Shown: positions 17,345 through 26,816, numbered from the stretch's first letter. The stretch: DNA of 64,000 nucleotides from Arthrobacter sp. B6 (GCF_001663775.1 NZ_KV467169.1:571001-635000), one strand, 5' to 3'. Numbers and translations: made by a program. The notes: generated by a model not told the origin, from the sequence alone.

Positions 17345-17668
17345 ATGAAGATCAGCGTGGAGCGCAGCGGCGGCGTCGCCGCCCTCACAAGAGTATGGAC
17401 AGTGCACGCCCAGACCGAGAGCGCCAAAAGCCAGTGGCAGCCCATTGTCGAAGCGTGCCCGTGGGACGCAGTGCCTAAAACTGTCAGGGCGGCAGCCGCT
17501 CAGGCGGCGGGAAACCAGGCTGACCGTTTCATCTATGCCATCCGGGCAGGCCAGCGGCGGGCGGCGTTGCCGGAGCAGGCTGTCACCGGCCCCTGGCGGG
17601 TGCTGGTGGACAGTGCCCGGGCAGCCGCCGAGGACAAGCCCGGGCAGCACAGGCCAGCCGCTCCGTAG
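17345..17668 (+). CDS. Emfourin-like protealysin inhibitor
   Basis: The product is a 107-residue protein beginning MKISVERSGGVAALTRVW. It resembles emfourin (M4in), the proteinaceous inhibitor encoded beside protealysin genes. It carries the conserved pattern of an N-terminal beta strand with SGG and a C-terminal DRFIYAI strand. I prefer ATG 17345, with a GGAAAG-type site upstream, over the longer open frame from 17285. The gene follows the M4 peptidase by 60 nt on the same strand, so protease and inhibitor are probably co-expressed. Family assignment is by recollection of sequence and by gene pairing. Confidence 0.8.
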   Translation: MKISVERSGGVAALTRVWTVHAQTESAKSQWQPIVEACPWDAVPKTVRAAAAQAAGNQADRFIYAIRAGQRRAALPEQAVTGPWRVLVDSARAAAEDKPGQHRPAAP

Positions 17669-17682
17669 CGGCGGGTCCCCAC

Positions 17683-18651
17683 TCAGCCAGCAGTCGCCAA
17701 TTGCCCCCGGAAGGCCCGGCGGTAGGACTGCGGGCTGGTGTCCAGCACCTTGGAGAAGTGGTGCCGGAGCAGCACCGGATGGCCAAATCCCGACTCCCGG
17801 GCCACTTCGTCGATGTTGAGGTCCGTGGATTCCAGCAATTCCTGCGCCCGAAGGACGCGCTGGGAGTTGAGCCACGCCGCCGGCGTCGCGCCCGTCTCCG
17901 AGCGGAACCGGCGCGCGAAGGTCCTCGGCGACATGTGCACCCGGGAAGCCAGCTCGCCGACGGTGTGCTCGCGGTCAAGATTCTGAACCATCCAGCGCAG
18001 CAGTTCCTCCATCGGCGCGGAGCCGCAGGTGGGCATGGGCCGGTCGATGAATTGCGCCTGCCCGCCGTCGCGATGCGGCGGCACCACCATGTCCCGCGCA
18101 ATCGCGGCGGCCACGTTGGCGCCCAGTTCCACCCGCACCAGGTGGAGGCAGGCGTCGATCCCCGCCGCCGTGCCTGCACTGGAGATGATGTTCCCGTCCT
18201 GGACGTAGAGCACGTTCTCATCCACCTGTACGTCCGGGTACCGGCTCGCGAGCTCGGTCGAATAGTGCCAGTGCGTGGTGCAGCGGCGGCCGTTGAGCAG
18301 GCCGGCGCGGGCCAGCGCAAAAGCTCCTGAGCAAATGGACATCACCCACGCCCCACGGGCGTCAGCGGCGCGCAGCGCCTCCATCACGGACTCGGGGACG
18401 TCTTCGTCCCGCCCGTACGGCGCCATGACCACCAGGTCAGCGTCCGCCGTGGCATCGAGCCCCAGGGGAACGTTCATGGACAGGCCGGATTTGAGCCTGA
18501 CGTTTCCCGGTTCGGGTGTGCAGACGCGGAAGTCGAAGGCAGGCACGCCACCTCCGCGGGCGGTCCTGTCGATGCCGAAAACCTCGCACGCGGTAGCGAA
18601 TTCGAAGATGGAGAAGTTGGGAACCACGATGACTGCCACTGATTTGAGCAT
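17683..18651 (-). CDS. GlxA-family transcriptional regulator (DJ-1/PfpI domain plus AraC HTH)
   Basis: The product has 322 residues. The N-terminal DJ-1/PfpI-like domain, about residues 1-190, contains SICSGAFALARAGLLNGR with the nucleophile-elbow cysteine near residue 104. The C-terminal AraC-type double helix-turn-helix includes VGELASRVHMSPRTFARRF and VARESGFGHPVLLRHHFSK. I start at ATG 18651 (MLKSVAVIVV) because the remaining 86 upstream codons of the open frame have no family resemblance. The regulated genes are unknown. The divergent neighbour at 18733 encodes a small membrane peptide and is a candidate target. Confidence 0.9.
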   Translation of the reverse strand: MLKSVAVIVVPNFSIFEFATACEVFGIDRTARGGGVPAFDFRVCTPEPGNVRLKSGLSMNVPLGLDATADADLVVMAPYGRDEDVPESVMEALRAADARGAWVMSICSGAFALARAGLLNGRRCTTHWHYSTELASRYPDVQVDENVLYVQDGNIISSAGTAAGIDACLHLVRVELGANVAAAIARDMVVPPHRDGGQAQFIDRPMPTCGSAPMEELLRWMVQNLDREHTVGELASRVHMSPRTFARRFRSETGATPAAWLNSQRVLRAQELLESTDLNIDEVARESGFGHPVLLRHHFSKVLDTSPQSYRRAFRGQLATAG

Positions 18652-18732
18652 GAATCCATTGTGGCAGAAATTATAGCTTTTTGGGCATTTCTGCCACTGT
18701 TTGTTGAATGCGCACCGGAGCAGCATTGAGTC

Positions 18733-18900
18733 ATGGAAATCTTCGGAATCATCATCGTTGTACTGCTCCTCCTCGTCCTCGCCGCCACCGCATCTGCGCT
18801 CCTGCGTGACGGCCTCGGCCACACCCCGCCTGTCACGTCCGACCAGGCCTGGTCCGCCCTGGACCTGCCCAGCACCAGCTACACGCTGCGCATATTCTGA
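18733..18900 (+). CDS. Small single-pass membrane protein, 55 residues
   Basis: This short open frame encodes a protein starting MEIFGIIIVVLLLLVLAATA, an N-terminal transmembrane helix. A roughly 30-residue polar tail ends in TSYTLRIF. It begins 82 nt from the divergent GlxA-type regulator and ends 34 nt before a strong terminator, an arrangement expected of a real, separately transcribed gene. I do not recognise the family. It is predicted to have an exposed C-terminal tail of unknown role. Confidence 0.65.
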   Translation: MEIFGIIIVVLLLLVLAATASALLRDGLGHTPPVTSDQAWSALDLPSTSYTLRIF

Positions 18901-18933
18901 CCGCCGCACCCGCCCACGTCCCCTTCAACTTGC

Positions 18934-18963
18934 AAGGACCCGGCTCGTCAGGGCCGGGTCCTT
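18934..18963 (+). terminator. Hairpin terminator after the 55-residue membrane protein
   Basis: AAGGACCCGGC pairs with GCCGGGTCCTT, an 11-bp stem, and is followed by CTGTGTG. It isolates the small gene from hrpA, which starts 183 nt downstream. The rest of 18901-19145 shows no gene. Confidence 0.8.
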
Positions 18964-19145
18964 CTGTGTGCGGCGGTGGGAGCCAGCCGGTGGTGTCCGG
19001 GCGGCGGATCACAAGCTGAGGTACGACGGCGTCGTCCGCACCTGGGCGCGCGGCACAACGCCCGCCGCGGTTGCCCGTCGCGGCCCCCCGTTGTACAACG
19101 CCCGTCACAAGGGCCCCCGCGGCCCACAGTAGACTGGTTCAAGCC

Positions 19146-22100
19146 ATGACTTTTCACATCTCCTACCCCGCAGAGCTGCCGGTTTCCGAGCGCCGCGAGG
19201 ACCTGATGGCCGCCATCGCCGCCAACCAGGTGACCATCATCGCCGGCGAGACCGGCTCCGGTAAGACCACCCAGATCCCCAAGATGTGCCTGGAACTGGG
19301 CTTGGGCGACAACGGCCTCATTGGGCACACCCAACCGCGGCGGCTTGCAGCGCGGACGGTAGCCGAGCGCATCGCGGAGGAGCTCGGCGTCGAGATCGGC
19401 CAGGAGGTGGGGTTCCAGGTCCGGTTCACCGGCGAAGTCAGCCGTTCCACCAAGGTCAAGCTCATGACGGACGGCATCCTCCTGGCGGAAATCCAGCGCG
19501 ACAAGCTGCTGCGCAAATACAACGCCATCATCATTGACGAGGCCCACGAGCGAAGCCTCAACATCGACTTCATCCTCGGGTACCTCAAGCGGATCCTGCC
19601 GCAGCGGCCGGACCTCAAGATCATCATTACGTCGGCCACCATCGACCCGGAGCGTTTCGCCAAGCACTTCGGCAGCGATGACGAGCCCTCCCCCATCATC
19701 GAGGTGTCCGGACGGACGTTCCCGGTGGAAATCCGGTACCGGCCGCTGTCGCAGCCTGCAGGCGGGCCCGCCGACAGCGAAGACGCTGACGCCTCCGACG
19801 ACGAACTCGAAGAGGACCGCGATCCGCTCGACGCCGTCTGCGACGCTGTGGACGAACTCGCCGGCGAGGCTCCGGGTGACATCCTCATCTTCTTTTCCGG
19901 CGAGCGCGAAATCCGTGACGCAGCCGAGGCACTCAACGCAAGGATCCAGTCCAACCGCCGTCTGGCCGGCACCGAGGTCCTGCCGCTCTTCGCCCGCCTG
20001 AGCCTGCAGGAACAGCACAAGGTGTTCCACCCGGGCAGCAAGCGGCGCATTGTGCTGGCCACCAACGTGGCCGAAACGTCCCTGACGGTTCCCGGCATCA
20101 AGTACGTCATCGATACAGGCACCGCCCGCATCTCCCGCTACTCGCACCGCACCAAGGTCCAGCGGCTGCCGATCGAACGGGTTTCGCAGGCTTCGGCCAA
20201 CCAGCGCTCCGGCCGGTGTGGCCGAGTCTCCGACGGCATCGCCATTCGGCTCTATTCCGAAGAGGACTACGAGTCCAGGCCGCAGTTCACGGATCCCGAG
20301 ATCCTGCGCACCAACCTGGCGGCCGTCATCCTGCAGATGACAGCCATGGGCGTAGCCCGCGGTCCCAAGGACGTGGAGAACTTCCCCTTTGTGGAGCCGC
20401 CGGACTCGCGGGCAATCAACGACGGCGTCACCCTCCTCCGCGAGCTTGGCGCCTTGAGTGCCGCCCGCACCCAGGACAACGGAGACAAGACAGCGGCCGA
20501 CGGCGCCCGGCGCCCGGGTGCCGGCGCCAAGGATGCGGACCGGTCGCCCGGCAAGGGCGGCGGGCTGACCGCCGTCGGCCATAAGCTCGCCCAGCTCCCC
20601 GTCGATCCCCGGCTCGGCCGGATGATCGTGGAAGCCGGCAAGCGCGGCTGTGTCCGCGAAGTGATGATCCTTGCCGCGGCCCTGACCATCCAGGACCCGC
20701 GCGAGCGTCCGACCGACAAACAACAGCTCGCCGCGGAGAAGCACGCCCGCTTCCGCGACGAGAACTCGGACTTCACGGGCTTCCTGAACCTGTGGAACTA
20801 CCTGCAGGAGAAACAGCAGGAACTCTCGTCCACCCAGTTCCGGCGCCTGTGCCGGAACGAATTCATCAACTACCTGCGGGTCAGGGAATGGCAGGACCTG
20901 TTCGCCCAGCTCCGGCAGCTGGCCCGGCCACTCGGAATCAGCCTGGACAACAAAAGGCTGGCCGATCCCGTGGGCAACCACGAGGGCATCCACATCAGCC
21001 TGCTGTCAGGGTTGCTCAGCCACATCGGCATCCTTGACGAACGCAAGCGCGAGTACATGGGCGCCCGCGGCAGCCGCTTCGCAATCTTCCCCGGCTCTGC
21101 GCTGTTCAAGAAGTCCCCCACATTTGTGATGGCGGCGGAACTGGTGGAGACCAGCCGCCTGTGGGCAAGGGTGGCGGCGAAGTTCGATCCCGTCTGGGCC
21201 GAACAGGTGGCGCCCGACCTCGTCAAACGCACGTACAGCGAGCCACATTGGTCCACGAAGATGGGCGCGGTGATGGCGTATGAGAAGGTCACGCTGTACG
21301 GCGTTCCGATCATCCCCCAACGCCGGGTCAACTACAGCCGGGTGGATCCGGTGCTGGCCCGCGAGCTGTTCATCCGGCACGCGCTGGTGGAAGGCGACTG
21401 GAAAACACACCATAAGTTCTTCCACCGGAACCGCGCCCTCCTCCTGGAGGTCGAAGAGCTCGAAGCCAGGATGCGCCGCCGCGACCTTCTGGTGGACGAC
21501 GAAACGCTGTTCGAGTTCTACGACGCACGGATCGGCCCCGAGGTTGTGTCCGAGCGGCATTTCGACAAGTGGTGGAAGGACGCCAGGCAGAAAAACCCTG
21601 ACCTCCTGGACTACGACAAGTCGCTGCTGCTCAATGACGACGCCGATGACCTGGACGAGGCCGCATATCCAAAGACCCTGCTGCATAAGGGCTTCGAGCT
21701 GCCGCTCAGCTACGAATTCCACCCGGTGGCGCCCGGTTCACCACCGAACCCGTCCGACGGCGTCACGGCCGAAGTGCCGGTGCTCTTCCTGAACCAGCTC
21801 GATGATGCCGCTTTCCGGTGGCTGATTCCGGGACAGCGCGCCGAGCTGGTCGCGGCGCTCATCAAGTCCCTCCCCAAGCAGATCCGGAAGAACTTTGTTC
21901 CCGCCCCGGACGTGGCACGGCAGGCTGTGGCTGCGCTGGAAGCGGACTTCGACCCCGCCGTCGACGAACTGGAAGCGTCACTGGAACTGGCCCTGCGCCG
22001 GATCCGCGGCCACATCATCCCGCCCGGCTCCTGGAACTGGGACGCTGTGCCCTCCCATCTGCGGGTGAGCTTCAAAGTGGTGGACAGCAAGGGAAAGGTG

Positions 22101-23153
22101 CTGGACGAGGGCAAGGACCTGGCCGCCCTGCAGGAACGGCTGGCGCCGGCAACGCGCCGCGCCATTGCCGAATCGCTCGGGGCGACTCCCGGCACTACTG
22201 TTCCGAAGCTGGCAGGAAAGGCCTCCGGAGCCCGCGCCGCGGCGTCGGAAGCAGGCGGCGCCAACGGATCGACCCCGGGTTTCCGGGAGCAAAGCGGCCT
22301 GACAGCCTGGACCTTCGGCACGGTGCAGCGGCAGGTGAGCAACACCGTCAAGGGCCACACCGTGACGGGCTACCCTGCGCTGGTGGACGAAGGGGCCTCC
22401 GTGGCGCTGCGGGTCTTCCAGACATCATCGGAGCAGCTGGAAGCCATGCGGGGCGGTGTGATCCGGCTCCTGGCCCTCCGGGTTCCGGCACCGGACCGCT
22501 ACGTACTGGAGCACCTCAACAACACGGAAAAGCTGACCTTCAGCCAAAACCCGCACGGTTCAGTGTCCGCCCTCATCGCAGACTGCGCCCTCGCCGCCAT
22601 CGACAAACTGACCCCCGCCGAGCTCCCCTGGGACCAGGCGTCCTTTGATGCCCTGTACGAACAGGTCCGCGCCGAACTCATCGACACCGTCTTCAGCGTC
22701 ACGGCCGTAGTGGAGCGCATCCTGGCCAGCACCCGGCGCATCGAGAAGCAACTGAAGGGCACCACAAGCCTTGCCCTGATCAGCGCCCTGAACGACATCA
22801 GGAGCCAGCTGGAGCAGCTGGTTTTCCCGGGCTTTGTGGCGCGCACCGGCTACGCCCAGCTGAGTCAGCTGCCGCGCTACCTGGCGGCCATCGAAAAACG
22901 GCTCGAACGCCTGCCGGGCAATGTCCAGCGCGACGCCCTCGGCATGGCCGCCGTCCAGCGCCTGGAAGACGACTACGACGACGCCGTGTCGGCCCTGCTG
23001 CCCGGACGCCGCGCCGGTGCGGAGCTGGCACAGGTGCGCTGGATGATTGAGGAGCTCAGGGTGAGCCTCTTCGCCGTCGAACTGGGGACTGCATACTCCG
23101 TGTCCGAGAAACGTATCCGCGCCGTGCTCAACAAGGCCCTCGCGCCGGCCTAG
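19146..23153 (+). CDS. hrpA: ATP-dependent RNA helicase HrpA
   Basis: This is a large DEAH-box helicase of 1335 residues, in the expected range for HrpA (about 1300). Walker A is AGETGSGKTTQIP near residue 40, the DEAH box is IIDEAHERSLN, and motif III is SATID. Motif VI is QRSGRCGRV. The HA2, OB-fold and HrpA-specific C-terminal DUF3418 regions follow. I place the start at ATG 19146 (MTFHISYPAEL), because the 25 codons upstream in the open frame look non-coding. A GC-rich insertion at about 20460-20570 separates the helicase core from HA2. HrpA resolves stalled or collided ribosomes in E. coli; the same role here is inferred. Confidence 0.96.
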   Translation: MTFHISYPAELPVSERREDLMAAIAANQVTIIAGETGSGKTTQIPKMCLELGLGDNGLIGHTQPRRLAARTVAERIAEELGVEIGQEVGFQVRFTGEVSRSTKVKLMTDGILLAEIQRDKLLRKYNAIIIDEAHERSLNIDFILGYLKRILPQRPDLKIIITSATIDPERFAKHFGSDDEPSPIIEVSGRTFPVEIRYRPLSQPAGGPADSEDADASDDELEEDRDPLDAVCDAVDELAGEAPGDILIFFSGEREIRDAAEALNARIQSNRRLAGTEVLPLFARLSLQEQHKVFHPGSKRRIVLATNVAETSLTVPGIKYVIDTGTARISRYSHRTKVQRLPIERVSQASANQRSGRCGRVSDGIAIRLYSEEDYESRPQFTDPEILRTNLAAVILQMTAMGVARGPKDVENFPFVEPPDSRAINDGVTLLRELGALSAARTQDNGDKTAADGARRPGAGAKDADRSPGKGGGLTAVGHKLAQLPVDPRLGRMIVEAGKRGCVREVMILAAALTIQDPRERPTDKQQLAAEKHARFRDENSDFTGFLNLWNYLQEKQQELSSTQFRRLCRNEFINYLRVREWQDLFAQLRQLARPLGISLDNKRLADPVGNHEGIHISLLSGLLSHIGILDERKREYMGARGSRFAIFPGSALFKKSPTFVMAAELVETSRLWARVAAKFDPVWAEQVAPDLVKRTYSEPHWSTKMGAVMAYEKVTLYGVPIIPQRRVNYSRVDPVLARELFIRHALVEGDWKTHHKFFHRNRALLLEVEELEARMRRRDLLVDDETLFEFYDARIGPEVVSERHFDKWWKDARQKNPDLLDYDKSLLLNDDADDLDEAAYPKTLLHKGFELPLSYEFHPVAPGSPPNPSDGVTAEVPVLFLNQLDDAAFRWLIPGQRAELVAALIKSLPKQIRKNFVPAPDVARQAVAALEADFDPAVDELEASLELALRRIRGHIIPPGSWNWDAVPSHLRVSFKVVDSKGKVLDEGKDLAALQERLAPATRRAIAESLGATPGTTVPKLAGKASGARAAASEAGGANGSTPGFREQSGLTAWTFGTVQRQVSNTVKGHTVTGYPALVDEGASVALRVFQTSSEQLEAMRGGVIRLLALRVPAPDRYVLEHLNNTEKLTFSQNPHGSVSALIADCALAAIDKLTPAELPWDQASFDALYEQVRAELIDTVFSVTAVVERILASTRRIEKQLKGTTSLALISALNDIRSQLEQLVFPGFVARTGYAQLSQLPRYLAAIEKRLERLPGNVQRDALGMAAVQRLEDDYDDAVSALLPGRRAGAELAQVRWMIEELRVSLFAVELGTAYSVSEKRIRAVLNKALAPA

Positions 23154-23161
23154 GCCCGGGT

Positions 23162-23593
23162 CTAGGCGCTGCCGGGTACGAACTCCGCGTAACCGGCGGC
23201 CCGCAGCCCCTCGCGCAGCTTCTCGGCGTTGGCGTCAAGGACGGCCGGATCGGGGTGGTGGTCAGCCGAGGCAAAATCGAAGTCGGCCATGCTCCGGGAC
23301 GGCCACACGTGGACGTGGAAGTGGTCGATTTCGTACCCGGCAACGATCAGACCCGCCCGTTCCGCCGGGAAAATTTCCAGCTGCACGGCACCGATGCGGC
23401 GCGCCACTTCCATCACCTTGGCGAGCGTTTCCGGCGATGCGTCTGTCCAGCGGTCCACTTCCTCAGTGGGCACTACCAGGGTATGTCCATCGGCCAGGGG
23501 CCCGGTGGTGAGGAAGGCCGCGACGTCCGGCTCGCGCCAGACGAAGCGTCCCGGGATCTCGCCGTTAAGGATTTTGGTGAACAGGGTACTCAT
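23162..23593 (-). CDS. HIT-family hydrolase
   Basis: The product is a 143-residue histidine-triad protein. The catalytic HxHxH-type motif is visible as HFHVHVWPS, and an N-terminal FTKILNGEIPG segment is typical of HIT nucleotide hydrolases and transferases. Its ATG overlaps the stop of the upstream alcohol dehydrogenase gene by 4 nt (ATGA), so the two are translationally coupled. It ends 9 nt from the convergent hrpA. The substrate cannot be told from sequence. Confidence 0.93.
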   Translation of the reverse strand: MSTLFTKILNGEIPGRFVWREPDVAAFLTTGPLADGHTLVVPTEEVDRWTDASPETLAKVMEVARRIGAVQLEIFPAERAGLIVAGYEIDHFHVHVWPSRSMADFDFASADHHPDPAVLDANAEKLREGLRAAGYAEFVPGSA

Positions 23594-24750
23594 GCGTCTG
23601 CCTCCTTGGCCGAAGCCTGCAGGGTGCTGGCGTCCAGCACAAACCGGTATTTGACATCGCCTGCCACCATGCGGTCGTAGGCCTCGTTCAGCTGGTCAGC
23701 CCGCACCAGCTCGATGTCCGCCACCACTGAATGCGCAGCGCAGAAATCAAGCATCTCCTGGGTCTCGGCAATGCCGCCGATCAGTGAACCTGTGTACGCG
23801 ATCCGCCGTCGGATCAGGGCCCCCGGATTCACGGGGGGCATTGTGCCCGACGGCAACCCGAGCTGGAACAGTGCCCCGTCCCGGCGGAGGGTGCGGAAGA
23901 ACGGGTTGAGGTCATGCGGGGCGGCCACAGTGTCGATGATGACGTCGATGCTGCGGTTGGCAGCTTCCATGGCCTCCGCGTCCCGGGAAAGAACCACCTC
24001 GTCCGCACCCAACTCAAGCGCGGCGGGGACCTTTGAATCGGAGGTCGTGAAGACCACTACCCGCGCGCCCATGGCCTTGGCCAGTTTCACCGCCATGTGC
24101 CCCAGGCCGCCGAGTCCCACGACGCCCACGGTGGCGCCTTTCCTGACACCGAAGTGCCGGAGCGGCGAAAACGTGGTGACCCCGGCGCAGAGCAGCGGCG
24201 CCACGGCCGCCGGATCAAGGTTTTGCGGGACCCGGACCACGTACCGGCGGTCCACCACCACGGACGTCGAATAGCCGCCCTGGGTGACTGCTCCGCCGTT
24301 GCGGGCGTCCTTTGCCCCGTACGTTCCGGTCATGCCGTTTTCACAGTACTGTTCCTGGCCGTCCCGGCAGCTTCCGCATTCCCGGCAGGAATCAACGATG
24401 CACCCTACCCCCACCAGGTCTCCCGGCATGAAGTCATCCACAGCCGACCCGACAGCGCTGACCCTGCCGACGATTTCGTGCCCGGGGACCAGGGGGTACT
24501 GCTGGCTGCCCCATTCGCCCCGGGTTGCATGAACGTCCGAGTGGCAGAGGCCGCAGAAGTCAATGGCGATCTCGACGTCGTCCGCTTTGGGTGCCCGCCT
24601 GGCTACGGTCAGCGGCACCAGTCCGCTTTCCCCGGAAGTGGCGCCATAGGCAGCCGCCAGGCGGTCGTTTTCACGGCTGTCGTTTCCGTGGCTTTCGGCA
24701 GGCAGGACCGGGCGGGCAAAGGCAGGCGGTACGGGTCGTCCAGGGCTCAT
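23590..24750 (-). CDS. Zinc-dependent NAD(P) alcohol dehydrogenase (cinnamyl-alcohol-dehydrogenase class)
   Basis: The product is a 386-residue medium-chain dehydrogenase. The catalytic zinc ligands lie in CGLCHSDVH and GHE. The structural zinc cysteines form the CxxCxxCx7C pattern at DSCRECGSCRDGQEQYC. The coenzyme motif is GVVGLGGLGHMAVKL. The overall pattern matches YahK/AdhC-like aldehyde reductases. The first roughly 30 residues are proline-rich and unlike the family, so the true start may be downstream of ATG 24750. It is co-transcribed with the HIT gene. Confidence 0.92.
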   Translation of the reverse strand: MSPGRPVPPAFARPVLPAESHGNDSRENDRLAAAYGATSGESGLVPLTVARRAPKADDVEIAIDFCGLCHSDVHATRGEWGSQQYPLVPGHEIVGRVSAVGSAVDDFMPGDLVGVGCIVDSCRECGSCRDGQEQYCENGMTGTYGAKDARNGGAVTQGGYSTSVVVDRRYVVRVPQNLDPAAVAPLLCAGVTTFSPLRHFGVRKGATVGVVGLGGLGHMAVKLAKAMGARVVVFTTSDSKVPAALELGADEVVLSRDAEAMEAANRSIDVIIDTVAAPHDLNPFFRTLRRDGALFQLGLPSGTMPPVNPGALIRRRIAYTGSLIGGIAETQEMLDFCAAHSVVADIELVRADQLNEAYDRMVAGDVKYRFVLDASTLQASAKEADA

Positions 24751-24811
24751 ACAGCGACGCTACCCCTGCGTTGCCGGATATTTCCACTCGGGGGTTTCCA
24801 CCCGGCACCCG

Positions 24812-25651
24812 TCACCCTGGCTGGCCGCCCGCCACCACAGGCCGTTCCGGGTTGTTGGACCATTCGGAGAACGAGCCCGGGTAGAGCGACGCCGGGATGC
24901 CGGCGAGTTCCAACGCCACGACCTCGTGGGCGGCCGTGACACCGGAACCGCAGTAGACCGCCACGGCTGCGTCCCCGGAGATTCCCAGCGCGCTGAAGCG
25001 CCGCCGCAGTTCGTCGGCGGGGAGGAACCGCCCTGATTGGTCGACATTCTCCGTCGTCGGCGCGCTGACGGCGCCCGGGATGTGGCCTGCACGCGGATCC
25101 ACGGGTTCGAATTCCCCGCGGTACCTTTCGCCGGCCCGGGCGTCGAGGAGTATTCCGGTGCGGGCCCAGGTCCCGGCAGCCTCCGCATCGATGGCGGGCA
25201 TTAGTCCCTCGCGAAGGGTGACATTGCCTGGGACGGTCGGCGCGTCGCCGCCTTCCACGGGCAGTCCGGCGGCGCGCCAGGCGGCCAGGCCGCCGTCGAG
25301 CAGGTACACCTCCACGACGCCGGCGTGGCGCAGCATCCACCAAAGCCGCGCCGCTGCCATGTTTCCGCTGTCGTCGTAGGCCACCACAACGTCGCCGTCG
25401 TTGATTCCCCACCGCCGTGCCGATCCCTGGAACTGCTCAAGGGGCGGAAGGGGATGCCTGCCCCGTTCCGGCTGGGCGGGAGCAGCCAGTTCGGTGGCCA
25501 AGTCCACAAAGACGGCTCCAGGCAGGTGTGCCTCAAGGTAGTGATCCCGGCCGTGCGGATCGCCCAGTTTCCACCGGACGTCCAGCAGTACGGTGCGCTG
25601 GCCGGCCTGGATTCGGGCGCGCAACGCCGCCACATCCATAAGGGGTCCCAT
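24812..25651 (-). CDS. Sulfurtransferase with two rhodanese domains
   Basis: The protein has 279 residues. The N-terminal inactive rhodanese domain has LLDVRWKLGDPHGRDHYLEAHLPGA split over its first 50 residues. The C-terminal domain has the catalytic cysteine loop CGSGVTA and the HIPGAVSAP segment. The loop type CGSGVTA fits 3-mercaptopyruvate or thiosulfate sulfurtransferases. It is divergent from the cysteine desulfhydrase-like gene with an 85-bp shared promoter region, so the two may form a small sulfur-handling pair. The exact sulfur donor is not decided by sequence. Confidence 0.92.
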   Translation of the reverse strand: MGPLMDVAALRARIQAGQRTVLLDVRWKLGDPHGRDHYLEAHLPGAVFVDLATELAAPAQPERGRHPLPPLEQFQGSARRWGINDGDVVVAYDDSGNMAAARLWWMLRHAGVVEVYLLDGGLAAWRAAGLPVEGGDAPTVPGNVTLREGLMPAIDAEAAGTWARTGILLDARAGERYRGEFEPVDPRAGHIPGAVSAPTTENVDQSGRFLPADELRRRFSALGISGDAAVAVYCGSGVTAAHEVVALELAGIPASLYPGSFSEWSNNPERPVVAGGQPG

Positions 25652-25736
25652 GAGGCTCCTGGTGGTAGGTATTGATCGGGCTTTGACCTGTCCACTCTAG
25701 CCCCGGCCCGGAGATCACCGCGGGTACGCTGGTCCG

Positions 25737-26816
25737 GTGAAGAACGCGCGCGCGGACAGGGCATGGGCTGACCAGGCCATCAGGAAAATCACCGCAGAAA
25801 ACAACCGGTCCGCGGACACGCACCTGTATTCGGTGCCGCTCGCGGAGCACTGGGGAGTCCAGCTGTATCTCAAGGACGAATCGACCCACCGCTCCGGCAG
25901 CCTCAAGCACCGGCTGGCCCGCTCCCTTTTCCTCTTTGGCCTGGTCAACGGCTGGATCCGGGAAGACACCACCATAGTGGAGGCGTCCAGCGGCAGCACC
26001 GCCGTCTCCGAAGCCTATTTCGCGCAGCTCCTGGGCTTGCCCTTCGTTGCTGTGATGGCACGGACCACCAGCCCGGAAAAGATCGCCCTGATCGAACAGT
26101 TCGGCGGCGCGTGCCTCCTGGTGGACCATGCGTCCGAGGTCTACGCGGCAGCGGAGGAGATCGCAGCCACCAGCAACGGTCACTACATGGACCAGTTCAC
26201 GTACGCGGAGCGGGCCACGGACTGGCGGGGCAACAACAACATCGCCGAGTCCATCTTCGAGCAGCTGGCCATGGAAGAGCATCCCGTCCCCCGCTGGATC
26301 GTGGTGGGTGCAGGCACCGGCGGAACCAGCGCAACCATCGGCCGCTACCTCAGGTACCACTCCCATGACACGGCCCTGGCAGTGGTTGACCCGGAGAACT
26401 CCGCTTTCTACCCCGGCTGGCGGGACGGCGTGGCGGAATTCACCACCGGGATGCCGTCACGGATCGAAGGCATCGGACGGCCGAGGATGGAACCCAGCTT
26501 TGTCCCGTCCGTCATCGACCGCATGATCCAGGTCCCCGATGCCGCATCCATCGCCGCCATGCGGCACCTTCGGGAACTCACCGACTTGCACGCCGGGCCG
26601 TCCACCGGCACCAACCTGTGGGGCGTCTGGCAGTTGGTCGCGGAGATGGTCGCCAAAGGCCAGCGCGGCAGCATTGTGTCCCTGATGTGCGACGGCGGTG
26701 ACCGCTATGCGGGCAACTACTACAATCCTGCGTGGCTTGCCGGGCAGGGACTTGACCCCGAACCGCACGAGGCAGTCATCGGCCGGTTCTTCGAAACCGG
26801 CGTCTGGGCACCCTAG
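25737..26816 (+). CDS. PLP-dependent cysteine synthase-fold enzyme, probable L-cysteine desulfhydrase (Cds1-like)
   Basis: The 359-residue fold-type II PLP protein has its lysine in HRSGSLKHRLA, an ASSGSTA substrate loop and a GAGTGGTSATIG phosphate-binding loop. The sequence resembles the Mycobacterium protein Cds1 (Rv3684), which releases H2S from cysteine, more than it resembles CysK. A TACGCT hexamer at 25725-25730 lies only 7 nt before GTG 25737, suggesting a leaderless mRNA. It is convergent with the next gene, and the two TAG stops share the CTAG at 26813-26816. It could instead act in cysteine synthesis. Confidence 0.82.
   Translation: MKNARADRAWADQAIRKITAENNRSADTHLYSVPLAEHWGVQLYLKDESTHRSGSLKHRLARSLFLFGLVNGWIREDTTIVEASSGSTAVSEAYFAQLLGLPFVAVMARTTSPEKIALIEQFGGACLLVDHASEVYAAAEEIAATSNGHYMDQFTYAERATDWRGNNNIAESIFEQLAMEEHPVPRWIVVGAGTGGTSATIGRYLRYHSHDTALAVVDPENSAFYPGWRDGVAEFTTGMPSRIEGIGRPRMEPSFVPSVIDRMIQVPDAASIAAMRHLRELTDLHAGPSTGTNLWGVWQLVAEMVAKGQRGSIVSLMCDGGDRYAGNYYNPAWLAGQGLDPEPHEAVIGRFFETGVWAP

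Noticed and set aside
18948..20993. Minus-strand 681-codon open frame opposite hrpA
   Set aside because: It is antisense to the helicase core motifs of HrpA and has no recognisable family.
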